NCBI GenBank assembly: GCA_003049465.1
Contig: PYSS01000009.1
Coordinates: 62,001-126,000, forward strand
Reading direction: 5' to 3'
Length of the DNA stretch: 64,000 bases
Source: Magnaporthiopsis rhizophila
Lineage: Eukaryota; Ascomycota; Sordariomycetes; Magnaporthales; Magnaporthaceae
In this document: one piece after another, positions 33,448 to 42,660 of the stretch
How the letters are laid out: each line of letters begins with the position of its first letter
Numbering within the stretch: position 1 is the first letter of the stretch
Translations under genes and position numbers: made by a program
The notes under the pieces: generated by a model
The model's input: the letters and a program-made list of their open reading frames with translations, nothing else
What the model was told of the DNA's origin: nothing
The model's database searches: none

Positions 33448-35882
33448 CCTGATGCGCATATTCTGGCCGACCGATATCCCTCGCTCCGAGCTCCCCGGTG
33501 TCATTGTCGGCTGGCGCAACTCATCGCTCGACGTCTTCGTCGTGGCGATCCTAGACGATGTCGAGGTGCGATGACAGCTCCAAGACTGGCCGTGTCCACC
33601 CGGCGAGGCCTGCTTGCAAGGATAGACGAGAGCACGCACTGACCTGGGAGGCTGTTCACGCCCACAGCCCCAGAATGTAGAATTCGCTCTCAAGGCGGGC
33701 ACACTCCTAAGGAGCGCCCCTCACCCGGTCAGCCGCATCTTCGAGCTTTGCGGGCAATCGAGCATGCAAGTCCTTGGCCTGTCAAACTCCCCCGATGCGC
33801 CCGAGATGGACTCTTCCTGGATCCGGGTCACGACAGGGCCACGCGTGTCCGTCCCGCGGATAACATGCACCCGAGCGTCCAGCTTCCAAATCATCCTTTT
33901 CAAGCGGCCATCTCCCGTGCGGATGCAGTTCGTCTCCCTTAGCCCCATATCCCTAGCTCTGGGCGACAAGAATGAGGGCCTCGGTCTGGCTCCGGCCCCG
34001 GGCGAGGTCGAGCCGCACGACGAGCGAGAAGAGCGCCTGCAAAGGGAGAGCAAGGCGCGGCTAGTCGAGAAGCTCCGACTACACTCGGTTGTGCGCAGGA
34101 TACCGTCAGCTAAGGAGAGGGCGCTGCCGAGAATCATTAACCAGATCAACTGGGCGTGGGAGCTAGAGCAACTATTGCAGAAGAACGCGGGGCGTGTCGT
34201 GGGACCGCGGACAAGGGCCAAGCGCAGCCTTAGTGTGTCTGAGCGGGTCGTCGAGTCGGCCACCACGATGCGCGACTACGTCATCTTCTGGCTCTGGAAG
34301 CAGGTCGTCCTGTACGCCTTCCCCGTCATCCGCAGGGCCTTTGTCATGGGCTTGCTGGGCCACCGGATCGCGGCCGAGATGCTACTTCGCGTGCTGGAGT
34401 GGCAGCCGCGGCCCCGCTACGCCGCGCTCAAGGATGTGTCGGCTACGGCGCAGCAGGTCGAGATCCGTCTGCAGCAGTTCTGCTACTGGCCCATGCAGTA
34501 TGCGACCCTGCGCAGGCGCAAGAACGACTGGGAGAGCGTTACCCGAAGCCACCCGGACTACATCCGGTTCTACAACAGCCTGTGGCTTGTGGCCAACGAC
34601 GTCATCATCGGCATCGCCCTCGGGTCCTACATCATTGATAACGCCTCATGGGTGGCGGAGCAGATCAGCGATCTGCTGAGTACCTACACCGTCAAGGCCC
34701 TGCAGACGAGCATCTCGTGGCTCATGGGCTGGCCTGCCGGCCTCAAGCTGAACAACGAGCTGGCGGCGTTCCTGGGAGACCTGTTTCTCTGGGTCATAGA
34801 CTATTGGGCTAGTAAGTCATGACAGCTTCGTTCTCCGCTCAATCTCAACGCAGCAACGCTGGCTAACATGCCCCGCAGGCTGTATCGAAACGCTGCGTCC
34901 CGTACTGCCCCACATCATATGGTTCATAGGCTTCTCCAGCTTTGCCGGGGCGAGCATGCCCATAGCCCTCTTCTCAGACCTGCTCTCGTTTCTTACCATC
35001 CACATCTACTCTTTTTATCTTGCCTCAGCCCGCATATACCACTGGCAGCTCACGATTCTCGTCTCGCTCTTTCATCTGTTCCGCGGCAAGAAACACAACG
35101 TGCTACGGAACCGTATCGACTCGTGTGCATACGACCTCGACCAGCTTCTTGTCGGCACCATCCTCTTCACGCTGCTCTTCTTCCTTCTTCCGACTGTGGT
35201 TGTGTTCTATCTCAACTTTGCCATATCCCGCATGGTCATCATTTCCATAAAGGCCGCCTTTGACACTCTCCTCTCGTGCCTAAACCACTTCCCACTATTT
35301 GCCATTATGCTCCGGATCAAAGACCCGACCAGATTACCAGGTTAGTTCCGTATCATGCCGTCTGCGAGAAAGGCACCGAGCTTTGCGTTCTAACCAGTAT
35401 GCGGCTTGCCGTCCAGGTGGTATCTGCTTTGAGCTCCGCGACTCGGAGGATACAAAGAATGACACCGATGTGGCGCCTAGTCAACCCTTGACATCGGTAA
35501 TAACGCTTCACGTGAGTTAATCCGGTTATTCTGGATGGTGCTGTTGTGGAGGAGATGGGCTGACAGTTGGAGCCGGTAGTCGATCCCCCTTCCACTGGGT
35601 GCTATATTCCGCCAGTACTCGCAGATGGGCCACCGAATCCGGAAGCACTACCTGTCGCCCAAGGTGGCCCTATGTCTGCTGACGGGCCGGTTCGTGCCGC
35701 CGATCAACCGCAAGAATCTCTACAGCCTGCAGTACAGCATGTTGCCGGCGAGGAGGGCGGGAATTATGGAAATGTGGGAGGCGATCACCTCACCGCCCGT
35801 CGACAATAACAAGCGGTTCCAGCCGCCACGCGTGCCCAACGGAGACGGGAACGGGCGGTATCCAGCGAGGACCCGAGAGTAG
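33431..35882 (+). CDS. GPI1: GPI-N-acetylglucosaminyltransferase subunit Gpi1/PIG-Q
   Basis: Membrane subunit of the GPI-GlcNAc transferase that starts GPI-anchor synthesis at the endoplasmic reticulum. Exons 33431-33565, 33668-34811, 34879-35340, 35417-35511 and 35580-35882 give 712 residues. The N-terminus has MRIFWPTDIP and PGVIVGWRNSSLDVFVV. The hydrophobic core begins near residue 225 (YVIFWLWKQVVLYAF). It includes NDVIIGIALGSYI, PVLPHIIWFIGFSSFAGAS and the PIG-Q block LHLFRGKKHNVLRNRID followed by LDQLLVGTILFTLLFFLLP. The last exon gives LPLGAIFRQYSQMGHRIRK, strongly conserved in the family. The fifth exon needs a TAG acceptor at 35577-35579; the earlier CAG runs into a stop. The start may instead be the ATG at 33452. 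Confidence 0.93.
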
Positions 35883-36207
35883 CCCCGATTCGTGGACCAT
35901 ATCTAGAAGCATTTACAGCATTTAGAAGCTTCCTGATGGTCCGATTTGCCTCGTGATGATATAGATGTATCCTGACTTTCGGTGTCTGGGTGGCCACGTT
36001 TATAAAGCTGGCGTTCAAATATGTGATTGTGTTGCTTTAGGTTACGAACGCCCGAGGTTCGTTGAGAGTTCGTCGCCAGATAATCAAAACCCTCAGCCGC
36101 GGAAAAAAGAAAAAGAAAAAACGTTCCAATAATTCAGTTCAGAAAAGAGGATTTTACGGATGGCGGAAGATAATCACAAATAAAAACCAGATAATAAAGT
36201 AAAAACC
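35883..36207. other. GPI1 3' flank, AT-rich
   Basis: Becomes AT-rich toward the LTR (A-runs near 36100-36205). No gene is seen. Confidence 0.55.
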
Positions 36208-36299
36208 TGTTACAATCACAAACCTTCTGCTCCTAGGGTAGGGCACCTAGGGGCGGTGTTGAGCAGTACTTGGTTGCAAGGTCGCCTTGCACGTGATCC

Positions 36300-36321
36300 G
36301 GGGGGGGGGGGGGGGGGGNGG
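36300..36321. other. Poly-G run with an undetermined base
   Basis: Nineteen G, one N (36319) and two more G. It is probably an assembly or read-through weak spot within the solo LTR; the true length is uncertain. Confidence 0.8.
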
Positions 36322-36465
36322 TAGAACAGTTGTCTGTATTGCTTGCCCAAGAGGGTACCTTGGAGCTAACTTAGGTTGACTGATGCCGAGGCCTCAGTCA
36401 AGAAGCTACCTAAAGGGAAAAACCCTCCCCCTTATATACTCGAGGCTCCCTCTATGCCTCCTGGC

Positions 36466-36501
36466 GTGCTATGTCTGCTATGTTCATAGCACACATAGCA
36501 C
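36466..36501. repeat. 16-bp inverted repeat (hairpin) inside the LTR
   Basis: The arm GTGCTATGTCTGCTAT (36466-36481) pairs with 36486-36501 with one mismatch across a 4-base loop. It lies about 30 bases after the putative TATA box, so it could sit in the transcribed part of the LTR. Confidence 0.8.
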
Positions 36502-36654
36502 CCATTCCTTAGGTAAGCCATCACGTGACCCCTGACAGCCTGGCTTTGGTCGCTTGGCCCTTGGCCTTCGCGACTGCGGGGTAAAGGCATCCTGTTGGGG
36601 TTTAGCCTCCCAACCCTTCTGCCCCCTGCCAGCCGTGGTCGTAACAAAACCGCG

Positions 36655-36665
36655 AAAAAAAAAAA
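36655..36665 (-). terminator. RNA polymerase III terminator of the tRNA
   Basis: On the minus strand an 11-base T run starts 5 bases after the tRNA 3' end, the standard Pol III stop signal. Confidence 0.8.
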
Positions 36666-36669
36666 GTGC

Positions 36670-36748
36670 TCTCCCGCCGGGAATTGAACCCGGGTCTCGA
36701 GCGTTGTTGGATGACAAGCTCACATACTAACCACTATACGACAGGAGA
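36670..36748 (-). tRNA. tRNA-Asp (anticodon GTC) with a short intron
   Basis: The acceptor stem pairs TCTCCTG with CGGGAGA (one G-T wobble). The D region TATAGTGGTTAGTAT serves as A box and the T arm CCGGGTTCAATTCCCGG as B box. The anticodon stem TGAGC pairs with GCTCG. The loop between them is 15 bases instead of 7, so an intron of about 8 bases (TCCAACAA) after position 37 is inferred; it leaves TTGTCA around the GTC anticodon. Tail-side is an 11-T terminator, then a solo LTR 24 bases away. Without the intron the anticodon reading is clear; the exact intron ends are not. Confidence 0.82.
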
Positions 36749-37019
36749 CTTGTTGATATGGCCGTGCGTCTTGGTATATGAGGGGAGAGTGGGTCAGAAC
36801 TGACTGGACACGACCCGCTGAGGCACCCATCCCAAAGGTGAACAACAACCTATGCTTTGTGTTAAAAATAACTACTACATGTACCAGGGTAGCCTACCCT
36901 GTAGCCCCTATACCGGTTAGGGCTAAATTATGTAATTAGTTTAAGGCTAGGGTACGTACCTAACCTACCCTGCACTTCCTGGACACTTAGTTAGGGCACG
37001 TGGTTGGTTGTGCAATGCA

Positions 37020-37100
37020 CCTATCCTGCAAGGGTTGTGCATGCAACCTACCCTGTAGGCGTTATGCACGCCATCTACCCTGTAGAAGCTGTGCACGCGG
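37020..37100. repeat. Three 27-bp tandem repeat units, decaying
   Basis: Units at 37020-37046, 37047-37073 and 37074-37100 share the pattern CCTAYCCTGYARG, then GTTRTGCAYGC. A half unit (GTTGTGCAATGCA) precedes them. Further downstream a second family repeats CCCTACGAGTCAC at 37170 and 37203 (33-base period). The first set is in one open frame, but I see no protein reason for it. Confidence 0.75.
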
Positions 37101-37368
37101 CTTGTGCTTGCAAGCCCACCTTACAGGGGCTACTGCCCTGCAAATCACCTACTTTGTAAGGGGTTGGCGCCCTACGAGTCACTGGCTCTACAAGGGTTGC
37201 GACCCTACGAGTCACCCGTCCCTCAAATCGCTGTCAATTTGACCAAGTCAGATTTGTCGGCCCAACGCGGAGATGGCTTTGGTGGCCACCGATGTCGGAG
37301 GGTATATGAGGGAGTAGAGTTGGCTGCCCCTCACCTAAATAACAAAGTCTGAACCACCATTTACTTTG

Positions 37369-37407
37369 GGGCCCTGCATGCACTAACTTTAGTGCCTTGC
37401 AGGGCCC
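37369..37407. repeat. 18/19-bp inverted repeat (hairpin)
   Basis: GGGCCCTGCATGCACTAA (37369-37386) pairs with 37389-37407 with one small bulge/mismatch, leaving a loop of about 2 bases. The predicted hairpin is very stable and is not in any gene. Confidence 0.8.
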
Positions 37408-37682
37408 AATCCAACTGAACGTGCGCCCGCCGTCCCTGTGATTAGCGCACCACTTCCCCTGTGCACGCTATATATTTTAACAACAAGCCTTCCAGGGTCG
37501 GAACTGAAAAGGCCAAGAAGGAAAGGTGGGGCGGCAAATCGAACAGTTAGATTTGGTGCTTCGTTAAACCCACAGATGGAGTGGTGGTGCAAACCCGCAA
37601 CGGAGGGCCCTTGTATCTTGGTCAAGCTCCGTGCTTTCACCCCCTTTCCGACCAAACCAATGCATCTTGGCGACGGTGTCGG

Positions 37683-37683
<1 letters not shown>

Positions 37684-37718
<35 letters not shown>

Positions 37719-37750
37719 NNGTTTTTTTTTTTTTTTTTTTTTTTTTTTTT
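37684..37750. other. Long T run with undetermined bases
   Basis: Thirty-five T, two N (37719-37720), one G and twenty-nine T. The join is probably an assembly compromise across a homopolymer. Confidence 0.8.
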
Positions 37751-39601
37751 GGTCCTTAAATTCAAATCGTTCACCCCTGACCATTCTTCCATACCTAGTG
37801 ACAGCATGTCCACGCATGAGTGAGAGTAACACGGGTTTTCCGTTTCTATTTCATACTTATTTTGACAATTGCTCGTTTTTCAGTTTGTGGAACCGGGCAA
37901 GGGGCTCCCTGGCCACGGCCGGATATTGGCCAAAATAATCGGGTGGTGTAGTTCCACAGGTGGCGTGTTGCTGCTGCTGAGCCCGTTCCAAAGACGTGCG
38001 AACGCTGCGGAATTGGGAACCTGGTGGTTTTGCGTGGCGGGGTAAAGCGAACAACAGCCGGTCTGCCTGTCTCCTTTTTTGAGGAGGGGAAGCGCTTTAT
38101 TAGGGGGGCCCTGCCCTCTTCATCACCCCCTCTTCATTTCTTCCAACCTCTTCTCACTTCTCGCCCTCGTCCGTGCAGAAACGACGCAACGGAAACATCG
38201 TTGTGATGTGTATTTTGCAATACATCAATCGATCGGCTTTTCAGTACTTGGAAGTTCAGTCAGAATTCTGATTCGGGCCCTCCCGCAACGGCTCATCATC
38301 CTTCCATTTCTTACGTGCCAGATTGGACTCGGTCAGGCCCCCGGGCGACCTTCCCCAGAGTTCCGCCCGTCCTAGCGCCCGAGTTCTCCATAATCCGACC
38401 CGCAAACCACCGCCCGCCCGCGCCCTCACGAGGGCCACGACACAGCATTGATCACGCCCAGCTGTTTGCGGGTCGGAAAAAAAAAGGTCACCGCCCGAGT
38501 GCCAATTCCCTAGTCCGCTCCGGGGACGGCCGTCCTTCACCCGCCGTCTCGATTCGGATTTTGTGCCTCGATTCCGGGCGTCCCTGAGAGCCGCAAGTGT
38601 CCGGTCAGGGTTGTCTAAGTCTGGCTTTTGTGCTGTCCTCCCTCTCTGTGTCGTCTCATCGTCTGCCAGGCTGTTCATTCGTGTCTCCTTTCTGTTTTCG
38701 TGCTTCCATGGGACACTCCTTAGGGCGCCAGTGATCAAAGCTTCACTTTTTTTTTTAGCCTCGAAAGCGTCCATTGAGCCCGTCCGTGCGGATGCCACAG
38801 CTCAGCCCAGTTCGGCTCGAGATATGGCAAAGGGCGACGGCCGAGTCACGGCTTCTTCACACGTGCGACCATTGGCTTCCCAAGCTGGGCCTGTGGGGAA
38901 CGATTAGGGATGGCGACGGAGGGCTTGAGGGAATTTGCTTATCCCACCAAAATCACGTTCGACTCGCTTCAGGCCCGCCTCTTCGACCTTGCTCCCCGTG
39001 GGTCCGTCTAGTCGGCCCTAAGCCCTGCCCCAGCCTTTCCCTGGGAGCTTGTCCGAGACTGAGAGCTTTGTGTGATTGTTCATGAGAGAGCTGCGCAAGA
39101 GCCGTTGAGCGGAGAGGTTGTCTTTTGATGTTCGTCTATCCTACAATGACCCGCGCCGCCAGGTGGTGGTGGCGGCAACAGGATCGAGCCGCTTGGAGCC
39201 ATCAAGTGTGGACTGAGAAGGAGAGTGTCTCGCGAAGCCTCCCGTCATGCCCCCCGGCTGGCCCAAATGAAAAATGACGTAAAGGAAAGAAAAAGTCTTT
39301 GGGATGCTGGCCTGGTTTGAGGGGATGTGTTTCGCTGTTTTTACAAGGCAGCCGCGGGCAGCGCGAAGTGACTGCCCGGGCCATGCTTCCTGATGATTCC
39401 CTCTCCGAAAAGATCTTGTCTATGACCCATTTCTATACACAAGGGCTCTAATGCTCTATCCGCGCTGTGTCCTTTTTTTTGGATTTAGATGCTGACGAAC
39501 GACTGTCAAGTGACAGTCTCCCACGTCTCATTAACCACCCATCATTGGGGCTGCCCAATGTCGCGGGGACCCGAAGGCCCAGCCGATGTCGAAGAAAATG
39601 C

Positions 39602-40406
39602 TTAAGTCTGGAGGGCTTGTTAGTTACGAGCCCCTGTGTCCCACACGCCAACGACTAGGTCGTCCATCCATGTCTCGACAGTCCGTGTGAGGGATGCCGG
39701 TGCTACTTACGAACTTGGCCATGAGGGCAACCATCAGGTCGAACAAACCGATGGCCTCGACGAAAGCGAAACCCAGAATGGCGTACGAGAAAAGCTGGCC
39801 ACGGAGAGCGGGGTTGCGAGCAACACCGTTGAGGAGGGCGGCGAAGACCAGACCGATACCGATACCGGCACCAGTCAGACCGATGGCGGCCGAACCCATA
39901 CCGATGTTCTTGGAGACCTCAACCATGGCCTGGGCGATCTCGGACGAGTACATGCGGCGCTGGGCCTGGAAAGCCTGGCGGCCGATGGTCGAGGCCAGAA
40001 TGGTGGAGGGGGCCTGCTGGCGCTTGATGCTCATGCCTGGAACGGAAGAAAACGAGACTCGGCATCAGTACCGTCGATACCCCGTTTCCATTGCACTCGC
40101 CGCAGATCCGGTCGACCAAAAAGCAGTCGAAAGCCAATCTCCGACCGATAGGCCGAGGCCCAAGGCGCCGACGAGAATTTTTTCCTCCTCCCTTCCGGGG
40201 TCCATCGACCGACGCTCGGGCCGGATCGTGGTGTCGAACAGGTGCCTGAGGTGTCGATGGGTATTCTACGATGACGTTGGAGACTTACCAGCGAAGGTGC
40301 GCTTGGGAGCAGCGAGCTGCATCCGCATAGCCGGGCGGGCGACCTTGGTGGTCGACTGAGCCATGGCGTTGGCCAGGCGAGAGGCGAAAATACGGGTGGA
40401 GGCCAT
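39602..40406 (-). CDS. ATP9: Mitochondrial ATP synthase subunit 9 (c ring), nuclear gene
   Basis: Proteolipid that forms the rotating c ring of F1Fo ATP synthase in the inner membrane. Exons 40406-40289, 40036-39711 and 39607-39602 give 149 residues. The first 68 are an Arg/Ser/Ala-rich, acid-poor mitochondrial presequence (MASTRIFASRLANAMAQ) ending near RRMYSSEIAQ, matching the known filamentous-fungal cleavage area. The mature part has two membrane helices: GMGSAAIGLTGAGIGIGLVF, then the loop NGVARNPALRGQLFSYAI and the helix LGFAFVEAIGLFDLMVALM, with the proton-binding Glu in FVEAIG. The last exon is only six bases (Thr plus stop), reached by GTAAGT...CTAAC...CAG; without it the frame would run into intron sequence. 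Confidence 0.96.
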
Positions 40407-42660
40407 TGTGTCTAATGGAGGGGGAGATGTCTAGTGACGGAAGGGAAAGACAAAAGAGGCTGAGCTGGAGCTGGTTGGAGATGGGGGAAAGAAACGGAAG
40501 AGACAGGTAAGAGATTTTTTCCAGAGCTGATGTGAGTGGAAGAAGACTGGAGCCGGGAGGGAGAGGGAAGGAGCGGAAGAACAAAAAGGGTGGGCAGGGA
40601 ACGGCCCTCTGGGGTGACCCAGCTCTGGATTGGGAGGCTCTAATAGGTCAATGGACCCAAGGGGGCGGAGCCTGGCAAACAACACAGAGGTATTTCGACG
40701 CCAGCGAGGTGGACCCGTTGACTGGATTTTTTGCTGGTCCGGGCCAGGGAAGCAGATGGGATGGGCTGGGAGAACGGAGGTGAACGAGCTGAGGGAAAGG
40801 TGGATGATGGGAGATGTGTGTGTGCGTGTGTGTGTGTGCCGGGGTTAAGGCCCAGGTCAGAGAACGCTGATCTCACAGCCAACACGATCTTCGAGCCGGC
40901 CATGATCGGGCAATATCGGGACACACCTACCGTTGGGCCTGGAGGCCTGAGGCTCAAGGGGCTCAGCCGGCCGAAAGAGGCTGCCTAGGTTTCTCTGCCT
41001 AGCCAACTTGGTTGGCAGACTTTTCATTCAATGACTCGGCCTAGGACTCCCGCGAACGACACCGTTATCTATGCCGTGGCCAACACACGCCGTCATCCGG
41101 TGCCATCTCCCACCTGGACCTGACTTGAGGGGGTTGGACCAAGAGATCCAACGACCACCAACGACCAACGATAAGCGTCCACCACGACACCTTGGGCAGT
41201 GCCGACAGACGACTGCCTCAGTTGTAGTTTCCCACGGAGGCGGGCGGCCTTTCTGTGTCACCACGAAAACAGAAAATTTTCTCACAGCCGGGTCTTGCAC
41301 AAGGCAGGATGACGGTGCGCGCGCGCCAGGGGGATGGGTGGTTGATATGCGACCCCCACCCATAAGGAAAGGCCCCCACATGGCGGCGCAAAAACATGCC
41401 GAAGCTCTGGGAGAAAGAAAAAAAAGAGCTGTCATCGATGGTGCACGTGTCCTGCTGGTTGGCAGGGTGTGGGACCGGTTCCCGCTTTTCGGGTCGGTGT
41501 TGCGACTTGGAACTTGGGCGTGGAATTCGGGAGGACCGAGAAGAAGAACAACAGCACGGGGAGCCGGCTTTCAGGAATGGAAGTGGGAAGCGCGAGTTGG
41601 CCTCCTTTTACACACAAGTTCAAATTCTGTGTGTGTTTCAGGCAGTGATCATAGGAAAGCCGCCTCTGGACATCCATTGGGGAGATAAAAAAAAATTTCT
41701 CGTCCCTGACGTGGATTTTTGCGGCTAACGTCCCGGAAGCACCCTAGCCTACCACATCCTTGCTACTGCTGCTGCTGGTTCCCGGCATTAATTAGCTTCG
41801 CCGACCGAAAAAAAGCTAACCCCCTTGCTGCCGCAAAGCTCCGAGCTCCTGGGAGCTTGCTGCTGGAAGAGGGCTGGCTTGCCCCACCACACCCGACACC
41901 AATTGGAAGAAACAATTCGGATAGCCGACCGGACGGCTTGGAGGGATTGGCTTGCTTTTTTTTTTTTTTTTTTTTCTGCTCAGGGCTGTGTGGCACACAA
42001 GTAAGAATAAGCAGAGGTCTGATCTAGGGCTGCCCGACTTTTCCCCGTCTGACAGTAGATTGCGAGCTTGTGCCACCACACATTTTCTTTTCTTACTCGT
42101 CGCTTTAACTACCGGGAATTTTTTTTTTTTTTTTGCAAAAGTGTCGTTGGGGGCACTGCGAAATTCAGGAGGTGTCCCGTCCCGTGCCAAGGGGGCCCCA
42201 TGCATGCAGCCTTGCATAATCTCTGCGTGCCGACAGAGCTGACTGGTAGCTTAGCCGCAGCACGACTTTTTGACTTTTTGATGCTACCCTGGCAGGTACA
42301 GTAGCAACGCGCGGGCAGGCATGTATATGCGGTCTGGGCGCGCGAACCCGGGAAAACTCGGCTGGGTTGACCAAAGCACTAGCGGTAAGACGGACATGGG
42401 GCTCTCCCGCGCCGAACGCCATGGGAGCCGGAAGCATGGGTGTGCTTATCGGCGCGTGTGCCGACTCGTCGAGCATCATCCTTGGTTCCTGTCTGAACGA
42501 CTGATTTCAACTTTAAGAAAATTCAGACGGTGAAGCAAAAGCATCGCAAGAATGAAAATAATTGACAGGACAAAAAATGCATCACAATCGCTCCCTTTGC
42601 CGTAATATATCCCAAACAAAACAGAAAATTAGAGTACACATTTTTATACACCACGGAGGA
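40407..42660. other. Intergenic, ATP9 promoter and SAS2 3' flank; no gene seen
   Basis: Upstream of ATP9 is a pyrimidine-rich leader (on the coding strand) and a GT microsatellite (40814-40838). T tracts lie at 41956-41975 and 42119-42134. Overlapping ORFs of about 200 codons on both strands lack domains. Confidence 0.55.
40814..40838. repeat. GT dinucleotide microsatellite
   Basis: About twelve GT steps with one interruption (GTGTGTGTGCGTGTGTGTGTG-like, shortened here), 410 bases upstream of the ATP9 ATG. Confidence 0.75.

Larger units (their letters stand above)
36208..36646. mobile_element. Solo LTR of a retrotransposon
   Basis: A 439-base unit begins TGTTAC (36208-36213) and ends GTAACA (36641-36646), the inverted TG...CA termini of LTRs. 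It is flanked on both sides by AAACC (36203-36207 and 36647-36651), a perfect 5-bp target-site duplication. Inside are a TATATA box near 36433, a strong hairpin (36466-36501) and a G run with an undetermined base. There is no internal element or second LTR, so this is a solo LTR left after recombination. The short inverted hexamers fit copia- or gypsy-type LTRs; I cannot decide which. Confidence 0.82.
36749..39601. other. Gene-poor repeat region
   Basis: This 2.85-kb stretch contains no credible gene. The first 500 bases are AT-richer and full of TACCCTG words, with one near-palindrome (CAGGGTAGCCTACCCTG, about 36886). It is followed by the 27-bp repeats, a hairpin, and a T run with undetermined bases. 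From 37750 to 39600 the sequence is GC-balanced with only shadow ORFs. I see no transposase or reverse transcriptase remains. Confidence 0.6.

Noticed and set aside
36752..36846. A second LTR starting TGTTG next to the tRNA 5' end
   Set aside because: The only matching CAACA end gives a unit under 100 bases and the flanks do not match.
37020..37100. CRISPR-like array
   Set aside because: Units are contiguous without spacers and the genome is fungal.
37000..37242. An 80-codon Cys-rich peptide as a secreted effector
   Set aside because: No signal peptide; its cysteines come from the DNA repeat unit itself.
41071..41688. A 205-codon ORF in the ATP9-SAS2 gap
   Set aside because: No recognisable motif, three overlapping ORFs of similar quality, simple-sequence content.
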